Assembly (NCBI GenBank): GCA_030838025.1
Contig: JAUTXM010000066.1
Span: forward strand, 1 to 6,490
Reading direction: 5' to 3'
Length of the DNA: 6,490 nt
Origin: Acidimicrobiaceae bacterium
GTDB lineage: Bacteria; Actinomycetota; Acidimicrobiia; Acidimicrobiales; Palsa-688
Each line of letters opens with the position of its first letter. The first letter of the stretch is position 1. The notes beneath the pieces are model-generated. The model was not told where the DNA came from. It saw only the letters and a program-made list of their open reading frames with translations, and did not search any database. Shown in pieces: positions 1 to 6,132 of this stretch. The position numbers were made by a program, and so were the translations under genes.

Positions 1-930
1 GACGGTGCAGTTGGCGCCGGGGGTGATGGTGGCGCCGGTGCAGTGGTCGTTGGTGGTGGTGTAGTCGCCGGGGGTGGTGCCGCCCCGGGTGACGGTGGAG
101 ATGGTGAGGTTGGCGCCGCCGGTGTTGGTCATGGTCAGCGTTTGGGCGGCGCTGGCGGTGCCCACGGTTTGGGCGGCGAAGCTGAGCGATGTGGGACTCA
201 GGGACGCGCCTGGCGGTTGGTTGGCGGTCGTCACGTCGACGGAGTCGTTCTGGTCCAGGCACGAGGTCATCGATGCGCCCAGGTTGTTGCTGTCGCCGGA
301 ATAGCTGGCCCGCCAGCGGTATGTGCCCGTCGCCGTGGGGGTGTAGCTGGCCGAGGTGTAGGCGCCGTTTCCGGCCACGGCGACGTTCGCCGTGAAGATC
401 GCCTGGGAGCAGAAGGTGTCACCTGGGCCGCTCAGCGAGAAACCGATGGTGCCGGTGGGATTGAAGCCTCCCGCCAATGTGGCGACCCCGTGGATGGTCC
501 CTGCGGAAGGGGCGGGGGCAGTGACCGACAAAACGGTGCTGGCGCCTTGCACCATGACCGACCCATTCGGGTCGGTACACGACGTCGGCCCGACCGCATT
601 GTTGTTGGCGTCGCCGTTGTAGGTGGACGTCCAGTGGTAGGTGCCGGCCGACGCCGTCGTATACCGGGCGGAGTTCATCGACGTCCCCGACACCGCCACC
701 GTCGAGGTGAAGATTGCGGTCGAGCAGCCGGTGTCACCAGGGCCGTACAGCCGAAACGAAATCGTTCCACTGGGCCCCGACCCGCCCGAAAGATTGGAGT
801 TGGCAAAGATCTGCAGCCCAATCGAGGTGGACCCCGACGCCGTGATGGTCAGACCGGGCGTGCCCTTGGTCGCGGCTGAAAAGGGGTTTAACAATAGCAA
901 CCACGACGCCGCCAAAGCAAGGACCTGCAT
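1..930 (-). CDS. Exported Ig-like repeat protein (C-terminus beyond window)
   Basis: The minus-strand frame is open without a stop from ATG at 930 to the left edge, giving 310 residues of a longer protein. Residues 1-20 are hydrophobic (LALAASWLLLL core, SAA before Thr21) and look like a signal peptide, but no Lys or Arg precedes the core. Residues 55-127 and 160-233 are two related repeats, about half identical by eye. Both share GTI.F.L.GPGDT.CS, AIFT..VAV, GTY.W and a closing TSC, so each has two conserved Cys (69/118 and 174/224) that could form a disulfide across a beta-sandwich. From about residue 241, LSPTSLSFAAQTVGT and TMTNTGGANLTIS resemble an ASH/HYDIN or choice-of-anchor D domain, with more Cys at 297 and 308. 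A cell-surface or secreted role is inferred; ligand and anchoring are unknown. The start follows an in-frame TAG at 946-948 and is the first start codon after it. A weak AGG lies a few bases upstream. The gene begins 41 bp after rpsT on the same strand. Confidence 0.8.
   Translation of the reverse strand, partial: MQVLALAASWLLLLNPFSAATKGTPGLTITASGSTSIGLQIFANSNLSGGSGPSGTISFRLYGPGDTGCSTAIFTSTVAVSGTSMNSARYTTASAGTYHWTSTYNGDANNNAVGPTSCTDPNGSVMVQGASTVLSVTAPAPSAGTIHGVATLAGGFNPTGTIGFSLSGPGDTFCSQAIFTANVAVAGNGAYTSASYTPTATGTYRWRASYSGDSNNLGASMTSCLDQNDSVDVTTANQPPGASLSPTSLSFAAQTVGTASAAQTLTMTNTGGANLTISTVTRGGTTPGDYTTTNDHCTGATITPGANCTV
232..453 (-). repeat. Ig-like repeat unit 2 (coding)
   Basis: This codes residues 160-233 of the exported protein, opening with GTIGFSLSGPGDTFCS and closing with TSCLDQN. 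Compared with unit 1 it carries one extra residue in the middle (around NGAYTSASY). A linker of about 30 residues (128-159) rich in Ala, Ser, Thr and Pro separates the two units. Confidence 0.75.
550..768 (-). repeat. Ig-like repeat unit 1 (coding)
   Basis: This codes residues 55-127 of the exported protein, a beta-rich unit opening with GTISFRLYGPGDTGCS and closing with TSCTDPN. It is a divergent copy of the unit at 232-453 and shares its two Cys and the GTY.W and GD.NN motifs. Similarity is clear at protein level and partial at DNA level, so the duplication is not recent. Confidence 0.75.
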
Positions 931-971
931 GCACCTGTGTCGGCGCTAGTCGTGCTTGGTTAAGCGGAAAT

Positions 972-1262
972 TTAGGCTTCGTCTTCCGTCGATGCGGTCT
1001 GCAATGCGCCAACCCGGCGCATAAGGGACGACTTGCGGTTGGCCGCCTGGTTCTTGTGGATGATGCCCTGCGAAGCCGCCTTGTCCAGTCGTTTGACGGC
1101 CAGTCGGAGGCTATCGACGGTGTCCTCGGTCGTGGCATCGACCTCGGCGCTGGTGATGGCGCGCTTGATGCGGGTCTTCATCTCCGACTTGGCGGACTTG
1201 TTGCGCAGGCGGCGCTTCTCGTTCTGCCGATTGCGCTTGATCTGGCTCTTGATATTGGCCAC
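972..1262 (-). CDS. rpsT: 30S ribosomal protein S20
   Basis: S20 is a primary 16S rRNA-binding protein of the small ribosomal subunit. The 96-residue product has the family's basic N-terminus (ANIKSQIKRNRQNEKRRLRN), the helical core LRLAVKRLDKAASQGIIHKNQAANRKSSL and almost no other domain content. It is about ten residues longer than typical S20 (near 87) because of an acidic C-terminal tail, TASTEDEA. The start is GTG at 1260-1262, giving the usual (M)ANIKSQ N-terminus. A GGAG about 11 nt upstream on the minus strand is a plausible, slightly distant ribosome binding site. It is divergent from lepA across 117 bp, and a probable -10 (TACCCT) lies 36 nt upstream. In many bacteria holA is the neighbour of rpsT; here the gene downstream on the same strand codes an exported protein. 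Confidence 0.97.
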   Translation of the reverse strand: MANIKSQIKRNRQNEKRRLRNKSAKSEMKTRIKRAITSAEVDATTEDTVDSLRLAVKRLDKAASQGIIHKNQAANRKSSLMRRVGALQTASTEDEA

Positions 1263-1298
1263 GGTTTAGACGACTCCACGTACAGGGGGAACCCGGTC

Positions 1299-1304
1299 AG
1301 GGTA
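1299..1304 (-). promoter_or_regulatory. Putative rpsT -10 element
   Basis: On the minus strand this reads TACCCT, matching the TANNNT form common for actinobacterial housekeeping promoters. It would start transcription near 1291 and leave a leader of about 30 nt that includes the GGAG. No good TTGACA-like -35 is visible at the right spacing (GAGAGT is the nearest candidate). This is inference from position and motif only. Confidence 0.35.
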
Positions 1305-1319
1305 GCAGGAGGGACCCGA

Positions 1320-1325
1320 TACTCT
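1320..1325 (+). promoter_or_regulatory. Putative lepA -10 element
   Basis: TACTCT fits TANNNT; the overlapping GATACT at 1318-1323 is an alternative. Either places the transcription start near 1330-1332, so the leader of about 50 nt would consist almost entirely of the decanucleotide repeat. The site overlaps the expected -35 zone of the divergent rpsT promoter, so the two promoters would be interleaved. No clear -35 is seen. Confidence 0.3.
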
Positions 1326-1334
1326 CACCCGCGC

Positions 1335-1384
1335 CGCCCGTGAACGCCCGTGAACGCCCGTGAACGCCCGTGAACGTCCGTGAC
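1335..1384 (+). repeat. 10-bp tandem repeat ending in the lepA start codon
   Basis: Four perfect copies of CGCCCGTGAA occupy 1335-1374. A fifth, degenerate copy CGTCCGTGAC (1375-1384) contains the lepA GTG start at 1380-1382. The period of 10 bp is close to one helical turn. Each copy carries a GTGA. No Shine-Dalgarno sequence sits between the repeat and the lepA start. The function is unknown: it could be slippage-prone filler, a protein-binding array or part of the lepA leader. Confidence 0.9.
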
Positions 1385-3167
1385 TGACCAATCGCGCATC
1401 CGCAACCTGGCCATTGTGGCCCACGTCGACCACGGCAAGTCCACGCTCTCGGACCGGATCCTGGAGCTGACCGGCGCCGTCGACCCCCGCGACATGCGCG
1501 AGCAGTACCTCGACTCGATGGACATCGAACGCGAGCGCGGTATCACCATCAAGGCCCAGAACGTGCGGGTCAACTGGAACGCCTACACCATCCACCTGAT
1601 CGACACGCCGGGCCACGTCGACTTCGGCTACGAGGTCAGCCGCAGCCTGGCGGCGTGCGAGGGTGTGGTGCTGCTCGTCGACGCCGCCCAGGGGATCGAG
1701 GCCCAGACGCTCGCCAACTGCTACCTGGCCCTGGAGAACAACCTCGAGATCGTCGCCGCCCTCAACAAGATCGACCTTCCCGCCGCCGACCCCGAGCGCT
1801 ACGCGGGCGAGATCGAGAACCTGCTCGGCATCCCGGCCGAGGAGATCCTGCGCCTGTCAGCCAAGACCGGCGAGGGTGTCGCGGCCCTCCTGGACGCGGT
1901 GTGCCAGCGGATTCCCGCCCCCAAGGGCGACCCCGACGCGCCCTTGGAAGGGCTGATCTTCGACTCGTACTACGACCAGTACCGGGGCGTGGTCAGTGCC
2001 GTGCGCATCGTCAACGGGACCCTCCACGCCGGGGCCCGCCTCCGCTTCATGCAGGCCAAGGCCACCCATGACATGGAGGAGATCGGCGTCCGCCTGCCGG
2101 CGCCCACGCCGACCGCGACGCTGCAGGCCGGTGAGGTGGGGTACCTGATCGCGGGGATCAAGGACGTCGCCGAGGCCCGCAGTGGCGAGACCGTGACCGA
2201 GGCGTCGCGCCCCGCCAAGGAACCACTCCACGGCTACCGCGACCCCAAACCCATGGTCTTTTGCGGGCTGTTCCCGGTCGACGGCGACGATTTCTCCAAC
2301 CTGCGCGACGCGCTCGAGAAGTTGAAGCTCAACGACGCCAGCGTCACCTACGAGCCCGAGACCTCCGGGGCGCTCGGCTTCGGGTTCCGGTGCGGGTTCC
2401 TCGGCCTGCTCCACATGGAGATCGTGCGCGAGCGCCTGGAGCGCGAGTTCGACCTGGAACTGATCGCCACGGCCCCGAGCGTCGAGTACCTGGCCCATCT
2501 CACCGACGGACGCGTCATCGAGGTCGACAACCCCGCCGCCATGCCGCCGTCCAATCAGATCGACTACGTCGAGGAGCCATTCCTCAACGTGACCATCATC
2601 CTGCCGGCCGAGTACACCGGCTCGATCATGGAGCTGGCCCAGAGCCGCCGCGGGGAGCAGACGCGCATCGAGTACCTGTCGCCCGAACGGCTGGAGCTCG
2701 TCTACCGCATCCCGCTGGCCGAGGTGGTCGTGGACTTCTTCGACGCCTTGAAGAGCCGGACCAAGGGCTACGCCAGCCTTGATTACGAGACCGCGGGTTA
2801 CGAACGCAGCGACCTGGCCAAGATCGACATCATGTTGAACGGCATCCCCGTCGATGCCTTCTCGGCCATCGTGTACCGCAAGGAGGCGGCGGAGTACGGG
2901 CGCCGAATGACCGAGAAGTTGCGTCAGTTGATACCCCGCCAGATGTTCGACGTGCCCATCCAGGCGGCGGTCGGGGGGAAGGTCGTGGCCCGGGAAACGG
3001 TCAAGGCCAAGCGCAAGGACGTCCTGGCCAAGTGCTACGGCGGCGACATCACCCGCAAGCGCAAGCTGCTGGAGAAGCAGAAAGAGGGCAAGAAGCGGAT
3101 GAAGAACATCGGCCGGGTGGAGGTTCCCCAGGAGGCGTTCATCCAAGCCCTCCGTCTCGAGGAGTGA
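1380..3167 (+). CDS. lepA: Elongation factor 4 (LepA), translational GTPase
   Basis: LepA/EF4 is a ribosome-dependent GTPase linked to ribosome back-translocation and to 30S biogenesis. It is cytosolic or membrane-associated. The 595-residue product is full length for the family. The GTPase domain (about 1-185) shows G1 AHVDHGKST (14-22), the RERGITIK switch I region (51-58), G3 DTPGHVDF (75-82, with the conserved His79), G4 NKID (129-132) and G5 SAKTGEG (160-166). Beta-barrel and EF-G-like domains follow, including GFGFRCGFLGLLHMEIVRER (333-352). The LepA-specific C-terminal domain (about 490-595) contains GGKVVARETVKAKRKDVLAK and KCYGGDITRKRKLLEKQKEG. The start is GTG at 1380 because an in-frame TGA lies at 1371-1373 and the (M)TDQSRIRNLAIVAH N-terminus fits the family. 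No Shine-Dalgarno is present. All key motifs look intact. Confidence 0.98.
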   Translation: MTDQSRIRNLAIVAHVDHGKSTLSDRILELTGAVDPRDMREQYLDSMDIERERGITIKAQNVRVNWNAYTIHLIDTPGHVDFGYEVSRSLAACEGVVLLVDAAQGIEAQTLANCYLALENNLEIVAALNKIDLPAADPERYAGEIENLLGIPAEEILRLSAKTGEGVAALLDAVCQRIPAPKGDPDAPLEGLIFDSYYDQYRGVVSAVRIVNGTLHAGARLRFMQAKATHDMEEIGVRLPAPTPTATLQAGEVGYLIAGIKDVAEARSGETVTEASRPAKEPLHGYRDPKPMVFCGLFPVDGDDFSNLRDALEKLKLNDASVTYEPETSGALGFGFRCGFLGLLHMEIVRERLEREFDLELIATAPSVEYLAHLTDGRVIEVDNPAAMPPSNQIDYVEEPFLNVTIILPAEYTGSIMELAQSRRGEQTRIEYLSPERLELVYRIPLAEVVVDFFDALKSRTKGYASLDYETAGYERSDLAKIDIMLNGIPVDAFSAIVYRKEAAEYGRRMTEKLRQLIPRQMFDVPIQAAVGGKVVARETVKAKRKDVLAKCYGGDITRKRKLLEKQKEGKKRMKNIGRVEVPQEAFIQALRLEE

Positions 3168-3182
3168 CGGCCGCCGCCCGTA

Positions 3183-3196
3183 TTTCCGCCCGGAAA
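3183..3196. promoter_or_regulatory. Perfect inverted repeat in the -35 zone of the sulfurylase gene
   Basis: TTTCCG, CC, CGGAAA forms a perfect palindrome in the 52-bp gap between lepA and the ATP sulfurylase gene. It overlaps where the -35 should be for the TACACT element at 3206-3211. It could be an operator, or a short hairpin trailing lepA. It lacks a following T-run, so it is a poor intrinsic terminator. Chance is possible given its 14-bp length. Confidence 0.35.
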
Positions 3197-3205
3197 CCTG
3201 ACCAG

Positions 3206-3211
3206 TACACT
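3206..3211 (+). promoter_or_regulatory. Putative -10 of the sulfurylase/kinase gene, leaderless type
   Basis: TACACT lies with only 8 nt between its last base and the GTG start at 3220. Transcription would therefore begin at or within a base or two of the start codon. No Shine-Dalgarno precedes that codon, which agrees with a leaderless mRNA. The assignment rests on motif and spacing alone. Confidence 0.45.
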
Positions 3212-3219
3212 CGCCAATC

Positions 3220-4956
3220 GTGACCGATCATCTGGTTGCCGCCCATGGCGGCACACTCATCGACTTGTACGTGTCTGCCGATCGTGTCAGCGAGTTGAAG
3301 GCGGCGTCTCGCGATTGGCCGTCGTGGGATTTGACGCCCCGCCAGCAGTGCGACCTGGAACTCCTCGCCAACGGCGGCTTCTCGCCGCTCACCGGGTTCA
3401 TGGGTCGGGTCGACTACGAGTCGGTGTGCGAGTCGATGCGCCTGGCCGACGGGACGTTGTGGTCGATCCCGGTGACGTTGGACGTGCCGGAGGAGTTCGT
3501 GGCCGCTCATGGGGTGGGGGCGGGGACGACCATGGCGTTGCGCGACGGCGAGGGTGTGATGTTGGCGGCGGTGAACGTGTCGGAGGTGTGGCAGCCCGAC
3601 CGCCAGGCCGAGGTGGAGGCGGTGTACGGCACCGGGGATGTGACGCACCCGGGGGTGGCGCACGTCTTGAGCCGGTCTCATCCGGTGTACGTGGCGGGGA
3701 CGGTGGAGGCGGTGCAGCCCCCGGCCCATTACGACTTCAAGGATCTGCGGTTGACGCCGGCGGAGCTGCGGGCCGAGTTCACCCGGTTGGGGTGGCGCCA
3801 GGTGGTGGCGTTCCAGACCCGCAACCCCATGCACCGGGCCCATGTGGAGCTGACCCGGCGGGCGGCGGCGGAGTTGGAGGCCAATCTGCTGATCCATCCC
3901 AGTGTGGGGATGACCAAGCCGGGCGACGTGGATCATTACACCCGGGTGCGGTGCTACCAGGCGGTGCTCAACAGTTACCCGATGCACACCGCCCAGCTGT
4001 CGTTGCTGCCGTTGGCCATGCGGATGGGCGGGCCCCGGGAGGCGGTGTGGCACGCCATCATCCGCAAGAACTACGGGTGCACCCATCTGATCGTGGGGCG
4101 TGATCACGCCGGGCCGGGCAACGACGGCAACGGCAAGCCGTTCTACGGCCCCTACGACGCCCAGGAGTTGCTGGCCGCCCATGAAGGCGAGCTGGGGGTG
4201 GCCATGGTGCCGTTCCAGATGATGGTGTACGTGGCCGACTTGGACCAGTACCAGCCCGAGGACGAGGTGGCCTTCGGGGCCCACGTGCTCAACATCTCGG
4301 GCACCGACCTGCGCCGCCGGCTCAACGAGGGCCGGGAGATCCCCACCTGGTTCACCTATCCCGACGTGGCCGCCGAGCTGCGCCGCAGCTACCCGCCCCG
4401 GCACCAGCAGGGGTTCACGGTGTTCTTCACCGGCCTGTCAGGGTCAGGCAAGTCGACCATCGCCAACGTGCTGCTGACCAAGTTCTTGGAGGTCGGGGGG
4501 CGCCCGGTGACCATCTTGGACGGCGACATGGTCCGCAAACACCTGTCGTCGGAGCTGGGCTTCTCCAAGGAACACCGCGACATCAACATCCGCCGTATCG
4601 GCTACGTGGCCTCGGAGATCACCAAGAACGGCGGTATCGCCATCTGCGCCCCCATCGCTCCCTACGAATCGGTCCGCCAAGAAGTCCGCTCGATGGTGGC
4701 CCCCGAGGGCGGCTTCATCCTGGTCCATGTCGACACCCCCCTCGAGACCTGCGAAACCCGGGACCGCAAAGGCCTCTACGCCAAGGCCCGGGCGGGCATC
4801 ATCAAGGAGTTCACCGGCATCTCCGACCCCTACGAAGCGCCCACCAACGCCGACGTGGTCATCGACACCACCGCCGTCAGCGCCGAAGAGGCGGCCCAGC
4901 AAATCATCCTCCACCTCGAGCGCGAAGGCTACGTCGGCAGCAACGGCGACTCGTAG
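3220..4956 (+). CDS. sat/cysC: Bifunctional ATP sulfurylase / APS kinase
   Basis: The protein should convert sulfate plus ATP to APS (adenylyltransferase half) and then phosphorylate APS to PAPS (kinase half), the cytosolic entry of sulfate assimilation and sulfate-donor synthesis. The ATP sulfurylase half (about 1-390) shows the PUA-like N-terminal region, QTRNPMHRAH (199-208, with the HxxH nucleotide site), GRDHAGPG (293-300) and NISGTDLRRRL (358-368). The APS kinase half (about 398-578) shows the P-loop GLSGSGKST (405-413), DGD (434-436) and the mobile-lid region DRKGLYAKARAG and FTGISDPYEAP (about 515-541). Both active sites look complete, so the C-terminal half is not a degenerate regulatory domain. 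The 578-residue length suits single-chain Sat-CysC proteins. The start is GTG 3220, 52 bp after lepA, with no Shine-Dalgarno. Codon choice switches from G-ending to C-ending near 4560, inside the kinase half. It sits between translation and heat-shock genes, so its function is not linked to its neighbours. Confidence 0.96.
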   Translation: MTDHLVAAHGGTLIDLYVSADRVSELKAASRDWPSWDLTPRQQCDLELLANGGFSPLTGFMGRVDYESVCESMRLADGTLWSIPVTLDVPEEFVAAHGVGAGTTMALRDGEGVMLAAVNVSEVWQPDRQAEVEAVYGTGDVTHPGVAHVLSRSHPVYVAGTVEAVQPPAHYDFKDLRLTPAELRAEFTRLGWRQVVAFQTRNPMHRAHVELTRRAAAELEANLLIHPSVGMTKPGDVDHYTRVRCYQAVLNSYPMHTAQLSLLPLAMRMGGPREAVWHAIIRKNYGCTHLIVGRDHAGPGNDGNGKPFYGPYDAQELLAAHEGELGVAMVPFQMMVYVADLDQYQPEDEVAFGAHVLNISGTDLRRRLNEGREIPTWFTYPDVAAELRRSYPPRHQQGFTVFFTGLSGSGKSTIANVLLTKFLEVGGRPVTILDGDMVRKHLSSELGFSKEHRDINIRRIGYVASEITKNGGIAICAPIAPYESVRQEVRSMVAPEGGFILVHVDTPLETCETRDRKGLYAKARAGIIKEFTGISDPYEAPTNADVVIDTTAVSAEEAAQQIILHLEREGYVGSNGDS

Positions 4957-5059
4957 AAGCCATCGGGGAAAAGGCCTCGCCCGGAGGCAATGGGGCCGTG
5001 GCCGGGGGATATTCGTCGACCGCGGGTAGCGATTGCCGTTGTCGGCGTCCCGGGCTCGG

Positions 5060-5065
5060 TATCCT
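5060..5065 (+). promoter_or_regulatory. Putative hrcA -10 element
   Basis: TATCCT lies 12 nt before the hrcA ATG at 5078, implying a leader of only about 5 nt or fewer. Two TTG-containing hexamers, TTGCCG (5033-5038) and TTGTCG (5039-5044), lie upstream, but at spacers of 21 and 15 bp, neither ideal. No CIRCE-like inverted repeat (GCACTC, nine bases, GAGTGC) is seen in 4957-5077. Confidence 0.4.
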
Positions 5066-5077
5066 TGGCCGCTACCG

Positions 5078-6091
5078 ATGCTTGATGCCCGCAAGGCCGC
5101 GATCCTCCGTGTGGTGGTAGAGGAGTACATCGAGACGGCGCAGCCGGTCGGCTCGGCGACGGTGGCGCGGGTTCCCGAGCTGGCGGTCTCGTCGGCCACG
5201 GTCCGAAACGAGATGGGCGTCCTCGAACGCGAGGGCTTCCTCGTCCAGCCCTACACCTCGGCCGGGCGCATCCCGACCGACAAGGGCTATCGGTTCTTCG
5301 TCGACTCCCTTTCGCGGCCCGGATCGTTGGGTCCCACCCAGAGCCAGCAGGTCCGGGAATTCTTCGCCAACGCCCATGGCGAGCTGGAAACGATGCTCCA
5401 CGACACCAGCCGGCTGCTCTCCAACCTCACGGACTGCGCCGCCGTCGTGGTCGCCCCGTCGCACGAAGTGGCGTCGATCTTGTCGATCCAGCTCCTCGCC
5501 CGCGGCCCCCGCAGCGCCCTGCTGGTGGTCGTGCTGTCCAACGCCGGGGTCGAGAAGCGGTCCTTCGAGTTGTCCGACGAGGTCGCCGACACCGAACTGG
5601 CGGCGGTGACCGCCCACCTGTCGCGCTTCTTGATCGGCACCGCCTTCGCGGCGGGCGCCGTCGTTCCTGTGCCCGCCACCGGCGATCCCGTCGTCGACAG
5701 CCTGACGCACATGGTCATGACCAGCCTGCACGGCGGCCCCGGCCACGTCCATGACCTGGACTCGGTGTTTGTCGGCGGCACAGCGCGGATGGCGTCGGCA
5801 TTCGACGCCATCGGCACCATCCGCCAGGTCCTCACCATCTTGGAGCAGCAGTTCGTGTTGGTCAGCCTGCTGCAGGACGTGCTCAACCGGGGGCTGTCGG
5901 TTGCCATCGTCACCGATCACGGCGTCATCCCGCTGTCCGATTGTTCGGTCGTCTTGGCGCCGTACACCGTCGAGGGCGAACCGGCCGGAACGGTCGGCGT
6001 GCTCGGCCCGACGCGCATGCATTACGAGCAGGCGCTGGCCGCGGTGGCGGTCGTCAGCCAGCGGCTCGGCAAAGCACTCACCGGGGGCTAA
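5078..6091 (+). CDS. hrcA: Heat-inducible transcriptional repressor HrcA
   Basis: HrcA is a DNA-binding repressor that acts on CIRCE operators of groESL and dnaK-type operons and depends on GroEL for activity. The 337-residue product is of usual length. The N-terminal winged helix (about 1-75) carries MLDARKAAILRVVVEEYIET and the family signature VSSATVRNEM, LEREGFL and TSAGRIPTDKGYRFFVD (60-76). The middle GAF-like domain and the C-terminal DCSVVLAPY (288-296) and GVLGPTRMHY (307-316) are also typical. ATG 5078 is chosen over the TTG at 5033 because HrcA proteins begin MLD.RK and the upstream 15 codons resemble nothing in the family. It begins 121 bp after the sulfurylase/kinase gene and is followed 41 bp later by dnaJ. 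No CIRCE element is visible in the window, so autoregulation is not supported here. Confidence 0.97.
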   Translation: MLDARKAAILRVVVEEYIETAQPVGSATVARVPELAVSSATVRNEMGVLEREGFLVQPYTSAGRIPTDKGYRFFVDSLSRPGSLGPTQSQQVREFFANAHGELETMLHDTSRLLSNLTDCAAVVVAPSHEVASILSIQLLARGPRSALLVVVLSNAGVEKRSFELSDEVADTELAAVTAHLSRFLIGTAFAAGAVVPVPATGDPVVDSLTHMVMTSLHGGPGHVHDLDSVFVGGTARMASAFDAIGTIRQVLTILEQQFVLVSLLQDVLNRGLSVAIVTDHGVIPLSDCSVVLAPYTVEGEPAGTVGVLGPTRMHYEQALAAVAVVSQRLGKALTGG

Positions 6092-6117
6092 GCGCAGGGT
6101 TGGGGGCGCCCGCCACG

Positions 6118-6123
6118 TAGGAT
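6118..6123 (+). promoter_or_regulatory. Putative dnaJ -10 element
   Basis: TAGGAT lies 9 nt before the dnaJ ATG at 6133, giving an expected transcription start near 6130-6133. Alternatively dnaJ is co-transcribed with hrcA (gap 41 bp) and uses the purine-rich AGGGGAG at 6125-6131, although this ends only 1 nt before the ATG, too close for a good Shine-Dalgarno site. The sequence does not decide between the two. Confidence 0.35.
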
Positions 6124-6132
6124 TAGGGGAGA

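Noticed and set aside
43..879. Long open frame on the plus strand (278 codons, Gly/Arg-rich) and other plus-strand frames in 1-950
   Set aside because: They are antisense shadows of the minus-strand exported protein. They are low-complexity Gly/Arg/Val strings typical of reversed high-GC codons, while the minus frame shows real domain repeats.
1307..1312. Perfect AGGAGG on the plus strand upstream of lepA
   Set aside because: No start codon lies at a usable distance downstream. The nearest GTG (1340) is 27 nt away and lepA itself is 67 nt away. It also probably lies upstream of the lepA transcription start.
1857..3146. 429-codon minus-strand open frame opposite lepA
   Set aside because: It lies wholly within lepA on the opposite strand, has no recognisable motif and is explained by high GC suppressing stops. 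The same applies to 3139-4404 opposite the sulfurylase gene and 5072-6022 opposite hrcA.
4974..4988. GCCTC-GCCCG-GAGGC hairpin after the sulfurylase/kinase stop as a terminator
   Set aside because: The stem is only 5 bp and no T-run follows, so it is not convincing in such GC-rich sequence.
5033..5077. Upstream TTG start for hrcA at 5033
   Set aside because: It adds 15 codons unlike any HrcA N-terminus and overlaps the -10-like TATCCT. ATG 5078 gives the canonical MLDARK start.
6070..6092. AGCACTC near the end of hrcA as a possible CIRCE half-site
   Set aside because: There is no matching GAGTGC arm nine bases later, and the bases are codons for the conserved HrcA C-terminus.
6092..6132. 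GGGCGCCC palindrome between hrcA and dnaJ as a terminator or operator
   Set aside because: It is a self-complementary 8-mer with no loop and no T-run, and is expected by chance at this GC content.
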